Source: Diphasiastrum complanatum
Taxonomy: Eukaryota; Streptophyta; Lycopodiopsida; Lycopodiales; Lycopodiaceae
Assembly: GCA_029204225.1 (NCBI GenBank)
Contig: CM055096.1
Location: 37,151,986 to 37,215,985 of the forward strand
Length of the DNA: 64,000 nt
Direction: 5' to 3'
Shown: one piece after another, positions 34,017 to 47,200 of the stretch
How positions within the stretch are numbered: position 1 is the first letter of the stretch
Layout of the letters: the number at the start of each line of letters is the position of its first letter
Notes under the pieces: generated by a model
Seen by the model: the letters and a program-made list of their open reading frames with translations, nothing else
Told to the model about the DNA's origin: nothing
Databases searched by the model: none
Made by a program: the position numbers and the translations under genes

Positions 34017-34060
34017 ATAACCACACTAGGTATACCTATCGCATAACCTAGTGTGGTTAT
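34017..34060. repeat. Perfect inverted repeat (15-bp arms, 14-nt loop)
   Basis: ATAACCACACTAGGT (34017-34031) pairs with ACCTAGTGTGGTTAT (34046-34060). It could be the hinge of a foldback element or a cruciform. No flanking target duplication was recognised. Confidence 0.85.
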
Positions 34061-34089
34061 CTTCCTTTGAGGGATGGATGGTGGGATAA

Positions 34090-34117
34090 AACACACACAC
34101 ACACACACACACACACA
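34090..34117. repeat. (AC)n microsatellite
   Basis: About 14 AC units. Confidence 0.95.
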
Positions 34118-35407
34118 TATTTTGTTCTATGACATTAATACTAATACTGAATTGTACTTGTCACAGCTACAAAAAAAAAGGAGATGCCGATGATCGTGGA
34201 CAACTACAAAACAGTGGAATTGCTAGAACTTTTTATAAAAACTTTATATTCCTATGTTGTTAGAGATAATGCAGTTTCCAAAATAAGACAAGACTATTGA
34301 ACTGTACTTAACTTGTTGTAAGTTACCTACTTATGATGAGCGATCTGCTGAACTTTAAGTGGGTTTTTAAATGACGCTTTGAAGGCAACTCTGTGTTGAG
34401 TTTTATGGGCCCGAAGTATATCTTTGTTTTTGTTGTTTACGTGCATTTTTCGTAAGTTTGTCAAGGTTTTAGTTAATTTCCTTTTGCTTATGCTTGTTTC
34501 TTAATGTTTCTCTCTCTTGGGTTTCTCTCCTAAATAAGTTTTTTTGGCTCTTTAGCCTGCGCCAGTGTCTCCTCTGTTTGGCGCGCTTTACCTATGATAG
34601 ATTGGTAGTGTATTCAGGTGGGAGCAGCGGTCTGATGGCTTCCTTCTTCACGCCTGTGGCTATTACTGCTCTACTGGTTTCCTGCTCGTCACTTCTCTTT
34701 TCCCATTGTTTTAGTGGTGGTTGTTGATTTAATTTGTTCCTTTTGTTTTACTCGTTTGTTCGTTTTAACTTTGTTTTAGTTATTTAAGTTATTATTTTAC
34801 TTGCATTTGTATTTAAGTAGTTTTGTACTCCTTTAGTTTGCATTTTTAGCTTATTTTTCTTAAGGTGGTTGAGGTTTGTTTTTCATTTTTTATGTTAAAG
34901 TGGCTTCTGGTGTTGGTAAAAAGCTGTGGCTCTACTCTTAGTTGTTCCAACAAATTTATGACCTGAGCAACGGGGTGTGTTTCACTTGAAATGAGTTGCT
35001 AATTTGCTTTAGATATGGAAAAATTGCCATTATACTGATTTCCAAAATCTAGAGAGCTTTTTTCAGCAATGTTTATAAAATGAAGCTCACCCAAGCTTTA
35101 TGGCTGTTTGTCAAGCAATTTTTAAAAAATCAATAGAGTTTAAAAAAAAATTGATTGTTAAACTATGTTCTCTTCTTCATGTTCTGTATGTATGACTATG
35201 GGACTGGATTTCTAAAATCAAGCTTCATTGCAAGCTATAGAATGTGGAAGAGTATGTACTTGTATATAATGTTAATAACATACAAAACATTTGATCGTAA
35301 CATAACTTGTCAATTACGAGTCAATGTTTCAACACAATGGTTTAATAGACGTTACATACTGTAAATCGTTATTGTTTACATGGTTACATAAACTTCTACA
35401 TGTATAC

Positions 35408-35410
<3 letters not shown>

Positions 35411-35448
<38 letters not shown>
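35411..35448. repeat. (TG)n microsatellite
   Basis: About 18 TG units. Confidence 0.95.
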
Positions 35449-35449
<1 letters not shown>

Positions 35450-35941
35450 ATTTATGTATATACACATATAATACTTGACTTCACAACTGTGTGTATTATG
35501 TTGTACAAGCATACACGTAATGTTCATATAATTTGATAGTATGGAACATCCTGGGAATATGATAAAGTACCATTGCACTTTTTTGCTTATCATTACTACA
35601 CACGTCTATGGATAGAAACTTATGATGTGAAAAGATAAAAAAGAGGAATAAAAAGATGATTGTTGATTAGTACGAAAAAGATGATAATATAACATTTTAA
35701 TTTGAGTTATATGAAATTTCCGTATTGTGCAGTACTGAGAATAGGTGTAGACACCTATAGTTCCCACAAGAATACCCTTGTTCTTACTTGGATGTTATTG
35801 TGGATGGATGCAGGCTTATTCTCCTCAGGTTGATACATACCACGTTTGGTATCGGATGGAACTGTGCAGGAACATTACGAATTAATTTATTTCAATAATG
35901 TATTATTGGCGTTTATTGTTGTTTAGTTATGTTCAGTTTAA

Positions 35942-35962
35942 ACACACACACGCACACACATG

Positions 35963-36053
<91 letters not shown>
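35942..36053. repeat. Long (AC)n microsatellite
   Basis: About 112 bp, interrupted near its left end by CG and TG steps, then more than 40 uninterrupted AC units. Confidence 0.95.
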
Positions 36054-36055
<2 letters not shown>

Positions 36056-36240
36056 ATATAGTTGTTCTCTTAGTCAAGCAAATAACATCACCAGTGCATC
36101 CAAAGCGTGCCATTTGCAATAAGGCACCTTTGAAGCTCTTAAAACAACAACAAAAATCATTCTATGTCTTAAACTAGCAAAACTACAAAGGCTTTTTTTG
36201 CAAAAAAAATAATAATAATAATTTAAAAAAAAAAAAAAAT

Positions 36241-36340
36241 AGGCCTCCAATCCAAGACCTAGCACAAGTGTTTAGGAGGTGGGAATAGAACACACCACCT
36301 ACTCAACCAAACATCAAAGCTTTACCACCAAACCAACAGA
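36241..36340 (-). mobile_element. Possible tRNA-related SINE fragment
   Basis: On the minus strand the sequence TGGTTTGGTGGTAAAGC resembles an A box, and GTGTTCTATTCCCACCTCC resembles a B box. It is followed by a T-run and an (ATT)n-like tail. No family is known to me, and this call rests only on these boxes. Confidence 0.3.
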
Positions 36341-39300
36341 TTTCTTGGGATTAGAAACTCCATACTTCTAAACATAAGCATACTATTCAATCAATAGAGT
36401 TTACTGGAAAAAAAATCCATTATAAACAGTCATGTATAATTTGACTAAAAGATGGCATGATCGTAAGATCTAATACCAAATTTAAGTCCCCAACATGACA
36501 CAATTGAAGGCGGATCAGTTGATAATTGAAAGGGACTGTGGAGAGCCCTTTGGAATATATGGAAAAAGTAAGAGTGTGCCATTACCTCTAATGGCTAGAG
36601 CAATTCAAGGAAGCGCCCAAAGTTCATACATGAATTATAAAGATAATGCAAGTGGTTAGAAAGAGATCCTTAATACAGAAATTGAATAAGCAAGGACATG
36701 GATGGACTTGCTAGGATACATTATAGGACAGGGATTAGTTCTCTATAAAAGGCTTATTAGATACTATTGTACTACATAACATGAGGACCATTAATGCATC
36801 TTTGTTAAACCAAATCAGTTCATGAAATTCAAAAAGAATATTTGCTACAAAAGAGGCCATATGACTGTGTTGGGAAATAACTGCAATGATTACTTGAACT
36901 TAAAATGAATTATGGAAAGTAAATGGGAAAAGCCCAACAAAATTTCAAACTCTACCAGCACTTGTAAATGATGTAAAAATTGGATAAAAGTGCAAAACAT
37001 TTTCAATGAAATTAATTTTCAACATGGTTGAGGACCCTATGACAAGATTTCATTGAACACTTTATTTTCGAGAAGCAATATATCTCAACCAGGCTTGGCA
37101 TTTGCAAGCTGCAATGCACGTCAAAGGCTAGTTTGCCTTTCAAAGAAAGGCAAAAATTTCCAAAGCATGTCATTTGAATGGCAAACTTGAAAATTGCCCT
37201 TCCATTTGAAAGGTAACTTTAAAAAGTCACATGTTATGCTAGTTTGAAAATTTCAAAATTTTACTGTAAAATATAACAAGAATATACGTATAAGTGGTTA
37301 AAAGGTTTATACTTATTTGTGTTTGAATGGTATCCTTGCATTATACATGTCATGTGAAAGGTTAAAAAGAAAAAAGCCCATCCGGGTGAAAGGTAGGGGT
37401 ACACATCAAATTCCAAGCCTGATCTCAACTAGAGATCAAACATGCAATTTAATTTACTAATCAAAAAGCTACATTCATTGGCTAAATGTTATAACGTCAA
37501 GTTCCAATTGTTTACAATGAAGTCACACAAAATTTACATAAGTTCATACTTGATTGGCCTTCTTTGAACTCTCTGTGTTGGGAACCGACAAGCTATAGAT
37601 AGTAGCTATTTTGATTAAGCACTTTGGAAAGTTTTGTACTCTTTGTTGGATAATTTAGAATCAAATAGAACAAATTAAAAAAAAAAAAAGGCAATGTTGT
37701 TTTTTGTAAGGAAAGGATGCTATATCACTTTACTTATTGGAGGACTTCCAATAGTTCCTATATAAGCTCATGACTTCATTTCATATCCTAAGGTGGAGAT
37801 TAGCATATATTTGACATGAAACCATCATAACAAAGATTCAAAAAACATCATAGCTAACTAACTAAAACAAGCGACAACCTATATTTCTTTTAGAGTATCT
37901 ATCTATCTCACATGTTGACTTGTGCTCGACTATAAATCAACAAAATCCAAACCTCAAAAGAGTCAACACATCATTCCGAAGCCCCCAAATACAATACCAA
38001 CACCAATACTAACCCTTTTCCCTCTAATATCATCAATTCTTGCCTTGCGACATTAGAGTTCTTACTATAACCATTTTTGGGCATGGTCATGTGTATGATT
38101 TTGTTTCTTCCCATTCAATTTTTATGTGCCAAATAGACCACAATGGCTTTCACATACGCCTCTACATAAGCTGCAAAATGTTCAAAGAACCATAAGACAA
38201 ATGACTCGTGAATTATCCCCAATGAGCACATGTCTGACATTTTCCCTCCCAGATTTGAATTTCTAGGTGTGACTGGAATGCATTTGTCAAACCAATGCAA
38301 AAATTATGGTCTTAGGATAGACTATATTGCACATTAATTTATGTCATATAAAGATTGCACTTAATTAAGTCAGAATATTTTTAGTAGTTCGATTAGCCAA
38401 CAATCTACATGTTGACTTCTTAAATTTGACCCTGAACTCAAAAGTCCCCTCAAGAACAAGTGTACATAGCTTCCTACCACATTGTCATACATCATCAGTA
38501 ATAATCCGGACAAGTAAAGGAAATGTTACTAAACCTCATAACTGAAGATTAATTTTACTATCCAACTTACAAAAGTGAATTTACCTCAACTCAAGAGGTG
38601 GGAGGCACTACCTCAGAGAAAAATGCACATAAATGACACTCACACCAATGTTGCCAGAATTCTAAAATGTGACAAGATTTGCTACGAGTGTTGATTTGTT
38701 GCTGTTAATATCCACTAAAATATTTGTTAACAACAACTAATCTTATTTAAAAAGAGACTTATTAAGTAGCAAGCAAGCAATGAACATGCAACTGCACACA
38801 ACATTCTTCAACATCTAACGACAACTACTGGTCAAAATGCTCTGACATATTTTGCAAGTAGCTACCAATACAACCGTTGACTAACTACCACAAAAACAAC
38901 TACATCCCTAAATTTTCTTCAATTTCTGATTCCATAGTGAAACAAAACAACATGCCATACATCAAAGAGGAGCTTGATTCCTGTATTATTATGTCAAAAA
39001 ATGCAAATCAATTTGGAATTACACCAATCGTAAGAAGATTTCATAACATCTCTCTCTTCAATAGCGATAGCTTGAGCGTTAAGGGAAACCATGAAACCTA
39101 AAGCTAGCATAAACAGTGATCCCTCTATTAGTTAAAAAGATGGACCTGTATTTTCCCTGAACAAATATGGGTATGATTAACCAGTTGGAAATTGCTTTAA
39201 GGCATTAAGCACCCATCTGCAAGCCCACTGTTATGCTTGATAAAAAGAGAAAAATTCACATTCATTTGATAAACTGTTGAATAAGATTCAGAATCTTCAG

Positions 39301-40174
39301 CAAATTGATTAGCATACTTGCCATCTAGCTGGAGCGAAGGCTGACACACCACTAGAACAGAGTAGATCATGTTGCATGGAATAGGTTATTAGCTTCTTTT
39401 AACTTGCTGTTTTGACGGGCGTAATCATGTTGGTAACGAAATATTTCTAAATACAGATTTATGTTCACTTTACAAGTTATGCATTGAATAACCACCCAAT
39501 GATTGAAGCTGGTGTTGGGCACAAAATCCATCATAAAAAAAATAACGTTAGTATATTCTGACCACATTTAGCGTTAAAATCCAATTCCCCACTACTGGGA
39601 AATCCATTCAAGTGATAGTTAAATGTATCGACCCACTTCATGGAAAGGCCTGAACCTACTAAGAGAGCTTTTCTTATCCCTCAAAATGTCAGAACCTCAG
39701 GTGAGCATGATTAAAACCATAATCGTCTCACACAATCTATCAGGAAACTCAAAACCGAAGCCAATTGGACAGTTTTGCACTACCCCACAAAATTAGCATG
39801 GGATCCACAAGATGCCTTGTAACCTGATGAACTGTGGAAACTTGAAGGTTAAAATATCTAGCCTTCTGTGAAACCAAGTTGTGAGCTGAAATGTTCGTAT
39901 GCGAATAAAAATTCTGTTTCTCTTCAGGATAAACATGAAGCAAGCTAGCTCTGCCCAAAGAAAACCATGCAACATCAGCCAAGCATTAACAGCTAAACCA
40001 CAGATACCTGTGCAGAAAACAATAAAAAGAATACTCCTAAACAAAAAAATAAAGCCTTAAGAGCTGCATAAGATGAAATAAACAACCCATGCTTGACTGC
40101 TGCCTTATGACAGCATGCCATAACCAGAAAAAATAGTTCAGAGCAAACAGACAAACAAAAACTTGAAGAGCGTC

Positions 40175-41215
40175 TCAATGTGTTCTGCCATTATGCTTAA
40201 GTGGGCTCTGATTCAGCCTAGACATACCTTTTACACTTTCCTCTATACAAATCCCAGCCTCCTTAAGCCCTACATGTTTTCCCAAACACGTCTGATCCTG
40301 GACGTCAGCAATGCATTCAAGTGATTCATTGCCAACTTCTTCAGACTCTCTCACCCTCTGCTGGTCTTCAATTAAGTGATCATCCATAAGCGGATTGATA
40401 TCACCATTGCTATCAGCAAGAACATTAGCGTCTCCAGAACAAAAACTTGCAATTTCTTCAACATTTTGCTCCTCATCCTCCTTGTTAACAATCTGTTCCA
40501 CCTGGAAAGAATCTCCCATTTTTGCTGTGTCAGAATATTCAACTAAGGTGACCAACGCATGCACGGTTGACGGCTCACAAACCTCACTACAATCACTCTC
40601 AAATTGGGTAACTGCAGTTATCGCATGTTCATGAGAGTTCGAATATGTATGAATGTCTGGATCTATAGTTACAACTTCCTCTGCTACTATCGGGTCATGT
40701 ACAACCACGGAGTCCCTGTACATACTTTCTTTGTTATTTACTACAAACTCCTGCATATTGCATGGCTCTTGTTTGCCTTCAACCAAGCAACTATCTAAAT
40801 CCTGATTGTCTAAATATCCTAGGCTATCCTCATGAAGTTTCTCTTCCAATTTGACATCAACGGCCTCCCTAATGCTATACTCAGTGACAATAAGGGATAT
40901 GGCCTCTTCTGGTGTTACTGATATATCACAAGATTGACTGAGTTTCTGTGAGATTACCGTCCCATTAGCTCCATCCACATCAACTTTTGAAGTTATGTTA
41001 TCTACAGTCCCAGTGCCTACGTCAGCAAGAGCTGTGGATGGTGTGACTATGCTCAGTTTATCTGCTTTCACTGTAGCAGGCTGTTGTTTCCCAAGTTGCA
41101 TAACAAGGTGTTGACAACTGACTGGTAATGGATTGAAGGGAAGGATGAAAGATCCAATTGCCGATTTTTGAATTTGATTTTCCTCCTCTGGCTTCTTATA
41201 CCTACAAAGTGCATC
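40175..41215 (-). CDS. Coding exon 4 of the 1,573-residue protein, with stop codon
   Basis: 1,041 nt. Acceptor CCTGCAG/GATGCA. Starts DALCRYKKPEEEN, then FILPFNPLPVSCQHLV, then an acidic Glu/Asp/Val-rich tail ending LKHNGRTH and TGA. Confidence 0.85.
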   Translation of the reverse strand, partial: DALCRYKKPEEENQIQKSAIGSFILPFNPLPVSCQHLVMQLGKQQPATVKADKLSIVTPSTALADVGTGTVDNITSKVDVDGANGTVISQKLSQSCDISVTPEEAISLIVTEYSIREAVDVKLEEKLHEDSLGYLDNQDLDSCLVEGKQEPCNMQEFVVNNKESMYRDSVVVHDPIVAEEVVTIDPDIHTYSNSHEHAITAVTQFESDCSEVCEPSTVHALVTLVEYSDTAKMGDSFQVEQIVNKEDEEQNVEEIASFCSGDANVLADSNGDINPLMDDHLIEDQQRVRESEEVGNESLECIADVQDQTCLGKHVGLKEAGICIEESVKGMSRLNQSPLKHNGRTH

Positions 41216-44200
41216 CTGCAGGTAAACAAAGGATACCAGATTTTAGACATAAACTGTCAACATGTTATAAAATGTTCTCTACTGTCTTATCTACATTAAG
41301 TACATAACTAAAGTCTTACATTCTTTGACATGTGATTCCAACATAAGCAGAAGATGTTTCTTCAGATTACTAATCTCAACTGAGGCTTTTTCATTACTTT
41401 CATAGGTAGCACCACAAGTCTCATATAAACAATAAACTATTTTTATTACTATTATCGATGAGACCACAAGTTTCATGTCCACAATAGCATTTCCCTAGGG
41501 AGCCATGATCTTGAAGACAAATGCCAACTGTAATACTAAAACTCTAGCTCCAACAGACTGCACGGACTTAAGAAAAGGTAAATCTGCTAACATATTGCAA
41601 GCTTTCCACCCCTACAAAACTTAGATGTCAATGTGAAATGAACCAACCATCTATTACTGGACAGATGAACGAGATTTGATAGAGGAGCTTGGACCAAAAG
41701 AGGCCTAACAGACCTCAAAGGCACCTTCAGGTAGAGGCGGAAGAAGTTTTTCAAGCATCCATGACTGAGAAAGTAAAGCCTCTGCTTCCAGGTCTACCTG
41801 CAGAACATATTTTGCAATGCAGAGCACAGAAAGTTACACACTTGAGCAGGACTAAGAAACGCTACCAGCAGAACATTTTTAACTAACAGCACAATTAATT
41901 TACCTCTAGAATGCAGTCATCATCCAAAAAAACCAAAGCCTCGGTCTCTTCCTTCACATCCGCATTGGGTCTAGTAGCAGCTGTACTTGCAGACACAAAG
42001 CTAATGTATTGCTTATAAAGTTCCGGACCTGCCAGTTCAGCAGAAATATCCAATTTTGACAAAAGTGTTCTCATAGAAGCTGTTGCTTTCTTTCTAGATT
42101 TATCATCTTCTGAGGGCTTGGCTATCAGCACAGCTTCAGAGGTTTCCTTGGAAGAAAATTCCTCACATTTCTCTTCTTGCTCACCTCTGGCAAGTCCCGG
42201 ACTGTCAACGAACTTACCCTCCCCAAGTTTGACCTCATGAGGAATTCCCCAAGAACCTCCTTGCCCAGAAGAAAGGCCTTGATAAGGAGGATCAATCTGT
42301 GCACGTGGAATGAATTCAATATTTCCATCCCTGGGGCGGCTATCCCATGCACCTCGGTCCCGCTCCCATGGCCTGCCTCCCATTGGTCCAACAGTGCGAT
42401 CCCACCCGAGCCGATGTTCATCATTGGAAAGCCCCTGACCTTCCCGGCCTTCAACCTGAGCTAACACAGGAGGCCACATATCATCCTCTCCCAGGCCATG
42501 CCAGCCAGAAGCCCTTCCTTGCACATGAAATGTTTCGTCATCACCAAGACGGTTACCTGGCCCAATAAATCTACCTCCCCCAAAGCTCATGTCCATAGAA
42601 GTTCTTCCCACACCACCTGGGCCAAAGACTGGAGGGCCTGAAAACTGCCGGCCCATGCCTGGGAACATTGCAGGAGGATGAGTTCCATAGTGGTGAGGCT
42701 GATAATGTGGAAAGGTACTGCCTGGTCCAGGGCCTTGATTCCTAGAAGTCCAGTTGCTAATTGCAACTCCTCTCCATGCATCTCCTGGACCCAATGTACC
42801 GGCAGCCTCACCTCGCCTATGTGGAATGTTCAGCTTTCTATCCAACACCCCATGCTCTCTGGAGGCAGATCCTTCTTCAGACGCACCACCTGGAGGACCA
42901 AAAATAGATGGATTGTCAATGCCAGGTCTGAATGGAGGAGGTGGAGGAAGGGGAGCCAAGGACGGAACTCTCACCATAGGGCTACACATTGGTCGATTTA
43001 CTTGGAGACTGTGTCGTCCTCGATCTACCCTATCTCTAGGCAGCAATTCATCTGATGCACACATATCAAAGGTAGTCATACCACTCTGAAAAGCTGCTCG
43101 CCAAGGTTCTCGATCCCGCAAGACCACCTCCTCACAGTTACTCACATTCCTCATATCCACAGCATTCCTTCCTGCGGAAATCCTAGAAAAGCCCTCTTGC
43201 CTCGATAATTGAGGCTTCAGCGGAGGTAACGGTATGTGGTAATCCTGACTTCTATAAGGACTAAGTGAACAATCCCTGCCTTCATCAAGAATCCTTCGAC
43301 TGCCTCCCAAATCTCCACTCTTAACCTCCTCTTCTGCAACTGTGTGCCACCTACATCGCTCCACACGATCGCGGATATGCAAACTACCTTCTCGATGGCG
43401 TTGGATTCCACTACTGCCACTCACACTATATGTTGGCTCCAACCAGTCACTACGACCAGTTTTTACACGAGAGAGAGGTCGGCTTCCATCAAAAACGGCT
43501 GGAGAAGGAGATCTCTGATATGTATACATAGAAAGCACCCGATCTTCAGCTATTGGTGAAGAACCATCCATTCTACTTGAAGGAGATGCTCGAATCTCAC
43601 AGTAAGGAGACATTAGTCCATCAGCACTGTAATGATCAAAGCGCCTCGCACTTCTGCTCTTGCCACATGAATGCTCTCTAGGTTGATCAGTGGGATGCTC
43701 AGAACTTCCTTCCATGTCCCTTTCATCTCTGTTTCCCAAACGAACTTTGTCTTCAAGAAGAATCTTGCTTTCTTCACAGTTTACTTGAGAACCGTTTTCT
43801 TGTCCCTTTCTCCTGCATAAACTTCAGGATATCAGTCAAGGACACACGAAAACTTATCTTAGCTAAGATCAATTTGCTTAATCATTTCTGGGTTACAATC
43901 ATACAAGATAAAATTGTGTAACTGTTATACTCCATAGAACTTTAATCAAGGTAGTCCTACCATAGTCATAAAGAACTGCAGTTTGAACCTCATGGAATGG
44001 ATCCAAATCAACTAAGAAAACAATTTTTTGAATCTGGTTACCAAATGTCACTTCATTGCTGACGTATGCCTAAGTTATACCGTGCACTGAAAGTCTAAAA
44101 CATGTATGGTTCAATGATAATGCATACAACTCGATAAAAGTACATACAGATAGTTTTAGTTCCTCATTTTGGATTTATAGGTGTTGTTACATTATCTTTT

Positions 44201-47200
44201 ATTTTCAGTTTTCCCAGTGTATGGTGTACTGGCATACGGACGATATTCCTGGCTTCCATGTATATGGGTGTATGTAATAAGGAAAGCAGTCTATATGTGT
44301 GCAGCAGCAACTATGCTGACAAATAATGGATGTAAAAAGATGCCATGCATGCTCACAATGATAGACCTACACCCAACCTTGTAAGATAAGGAGGTGGGGG
44401 GACGCATATAGATACCCGGGCCCTTCCCCTATGTACTATGTAGACTCGTACAAGAAGTTCTAGGAGGCATAACGAAGGCTGGATAGCATCTTAGGACACT
44501 TGTATAGTCATGAGAAAGTACACTCAGTAAGATCTCTAATGTCTTTTCTATTTCATGTAATGACAATGTTTGCCTTGTTCGTCCAATCAAATCTTGTTCA
44601 GTGTTGTTATCCATTATCTATTATACAGTTATTGTTTCATACCACTGTAAGATCACTGTTGTGAGCATACCAAAAAATGACATTCAAACATTCTACAAAG
44701 TAGAAACAAGAAAGTTGGCTTAGTCCATGTAAATCTGAATCGCAAGAGAAACATAGAGATGAGATTATCTAAAACAAAAGCCACCATAAGAATAAAACTC
44801 AAAAATCACTACAGCGATGATAGGACAATTAACACACACTTGAATCAAAAAGATATTACTTGTGAATAAATAGCAGCTTTTTGGTAAAATACCTGTGAAC
44901 ATAGAGGCATATGCAATTTGGAACGGCTGTCACTTACCTTGATATCTCCATCTCTTTCATACCGCTTTCCATGGATATGGTTTCTCGAGCTATCTTCTGT
45001 CCATGCTCTCCTCTCTTACCTGCATCATCAGTCTCAGAAATTGACTGCTGTAAAGCAACCCTTTCTCTCTCCGATGTTTCTTCTTTATAACTCTTACTAC
45101 GAACTTGATGCCCGCTATCAATAGGTATATCCTTGCTATTTTGGACCTTTCGCTCTCTTACACCTTGCTCAACCTTCCAATCTTCTGCTTGAGTCTGTTC
45201 AAAATTATCCTTTTTATGAGCCATATCCTCATTCCGAGATGATCTATGATCAGTATCATGCTGTCTTTTCTCCCTGGATTTACCAAGGGGCTTACTTCCT
45301 TCTCTATGGTTCTTGCTTTCATGCCTATGCCCATCACGTCTCTCTCTTCTGGGATGCTCACCTTTGTGCCTTTGCTCTGTCGCTCGATGTTCTCTACGAT
45401 CAAAAAGACGTCTGCTTTCTCGATCCCTATCATCATCCTTCCATCGGTCTCTTTCACTTGACTCTTCCTTCCGGCGACGTATTCGATTTTGAAGCTCTTT
45501 CTCAAGCTCAATATTACGAAGTTCTTCTTGGATCTTCCACTCTGCAACATTTCACATCATAGTCAGCCCATAGACAGTCAAGTTACGACTTTTAGATGAC
45601 AAATGGACTCCCAAAAATTAGGTTTTCAATAGGAACCCTAAACCCTTCTTTTATGGATGCTCTTGGGAAATGTTAGGAATGGGAACATGCTCTTGAACCT
45701 TCGTAAGTCATAGTACATGGGTATATTAGAACAACCCAGGTCATAAGATCAGGTACAAAAGTTTTTTTTCCTAGTACGGAGCCATTCCTATTTAGGAACA
45801 GTTCTGTTCCTAAATAGGAACAGCACCGTACCACAATAAAATTGGCTCCCAAGGAACATAAAGGCCATTCCTTACAAATGGTACCGTACCTGTTCCTATC
45901 CCAAAATGTTAGGAACGGGCATCAATGCACACAGTAAAAAGAAATAACCTCATTGAGGCCGCCACTAATGAAAAGATTCAAAACAAAAAAGTTTTAACAG
46001 CAAGATCAATTATCACATTGCAGTCCAAAATTAGCAGGATATTATGATCCATTTCTGTGCTTTGTGGCAGTGAGACCAACAAGATCATCGACTGCACCCA
46101 CTACTCAAGTTGGCCCTTCAAGTGATGCCCTAAATGTAGACGAGAAGCAATGCATTTAGGTTTGGAGTTGTGGAGCAAGAAATGAGGGCATGGCCATGCA
46201 AATGGGGATCTGAGAGCAGAGGCCACAAATTCATAGGCCGTATCATCCAGAATTCCATCATGAGATCATTGAGGCAGGCTATGTCCAGGCTGCAAGCATA
46301 AATGTTTGGGAAGCCATATAGCTATTTCATAATGTTCTACAACCATATGCAATTGTAAAATCTACTGGTTTCAAAGAGGCATGGGGCTTAGTTGCTTGCA
46401 ATATGAGCTGAAAGCCCTTTGCAGCAAAATTCTTGTGCACCCATAATCTAAGGTCCAGAGTTGATAGTATACCAAATGAGCTATAGGTATTGAGAGGTGC
46501 ATGATAGTACAGGAGGTCCATTAGTAGGGGAGAATTCGACAAATGACTATTGCTAACATCCCTTCTCCTATCACACTTGCACTATATTTTTCTGTATTGT
46601 TGAATGTTGATGCATTGCAAGGTGGCAGGTCTCATACAACAGAGTCTATCTATGAGCACGAATTGAGTTGTGGCATTAGGGTTGGCATAGCCAACATTGT
46701 GCAGATAGTTATCGAAAATGCCACAATTGTAAGCATTGTGTAGACACCTTGCACAACACATTGTATCAATCTTCTAGTGCATGACATAGGCAAATCAAAT
46801 TGGGTGTCAAAGATTACCACCACTACCCGCATCACTTTTGTAAGAAGTAGCACGAGGTTGCTATTTGCCACATTTACAATCGCTTGGACCGAAAAGAAAT
46901 AGCACCCACCAAATTAGCATTTCAGGTTGTACTCTTGAAGCATCCGTTGCTTGTGCGTCAAGGAATGATGTCAGGATCGGAAGGGAAATATGCATCATAC
47001 AATATGTTACATAGTATGATGTAACATATAAACGAAGCTTGAAATAATAGCAAAAGGCACTAAGGTCTGAATCGCTACTCCAATACAAATCAAATGCACC
47101 TAATCTTGCTGAAAACAGAGGCCCGCAGCGAAACTTTTGAGAAAACGTAATGCAGTTTTCTGAGGAAACGTGATTCCGGTCAAGATAGTGTTTGTTTCCT

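Larger units (their letters stand above)
34118..40174. other. Intergenic region, no supportable gene
   Basis: AT-rich, only short frames, three repeat features listed separately. The last few hundred bases (to 40174) are probably the 3' untranslated region and downstream flank of the minus-strand gene. No clear polyadenylation signal was identified. Confidence 0.55.

Noticed and set aside
35898..36177. His-Thr repeat frames
   Set aside because: Translations of the AC microsatellite.
42177..43089. Overlapping plus-strand frames of 70-125 codons
   Set aside because: Antisense of exon 3.
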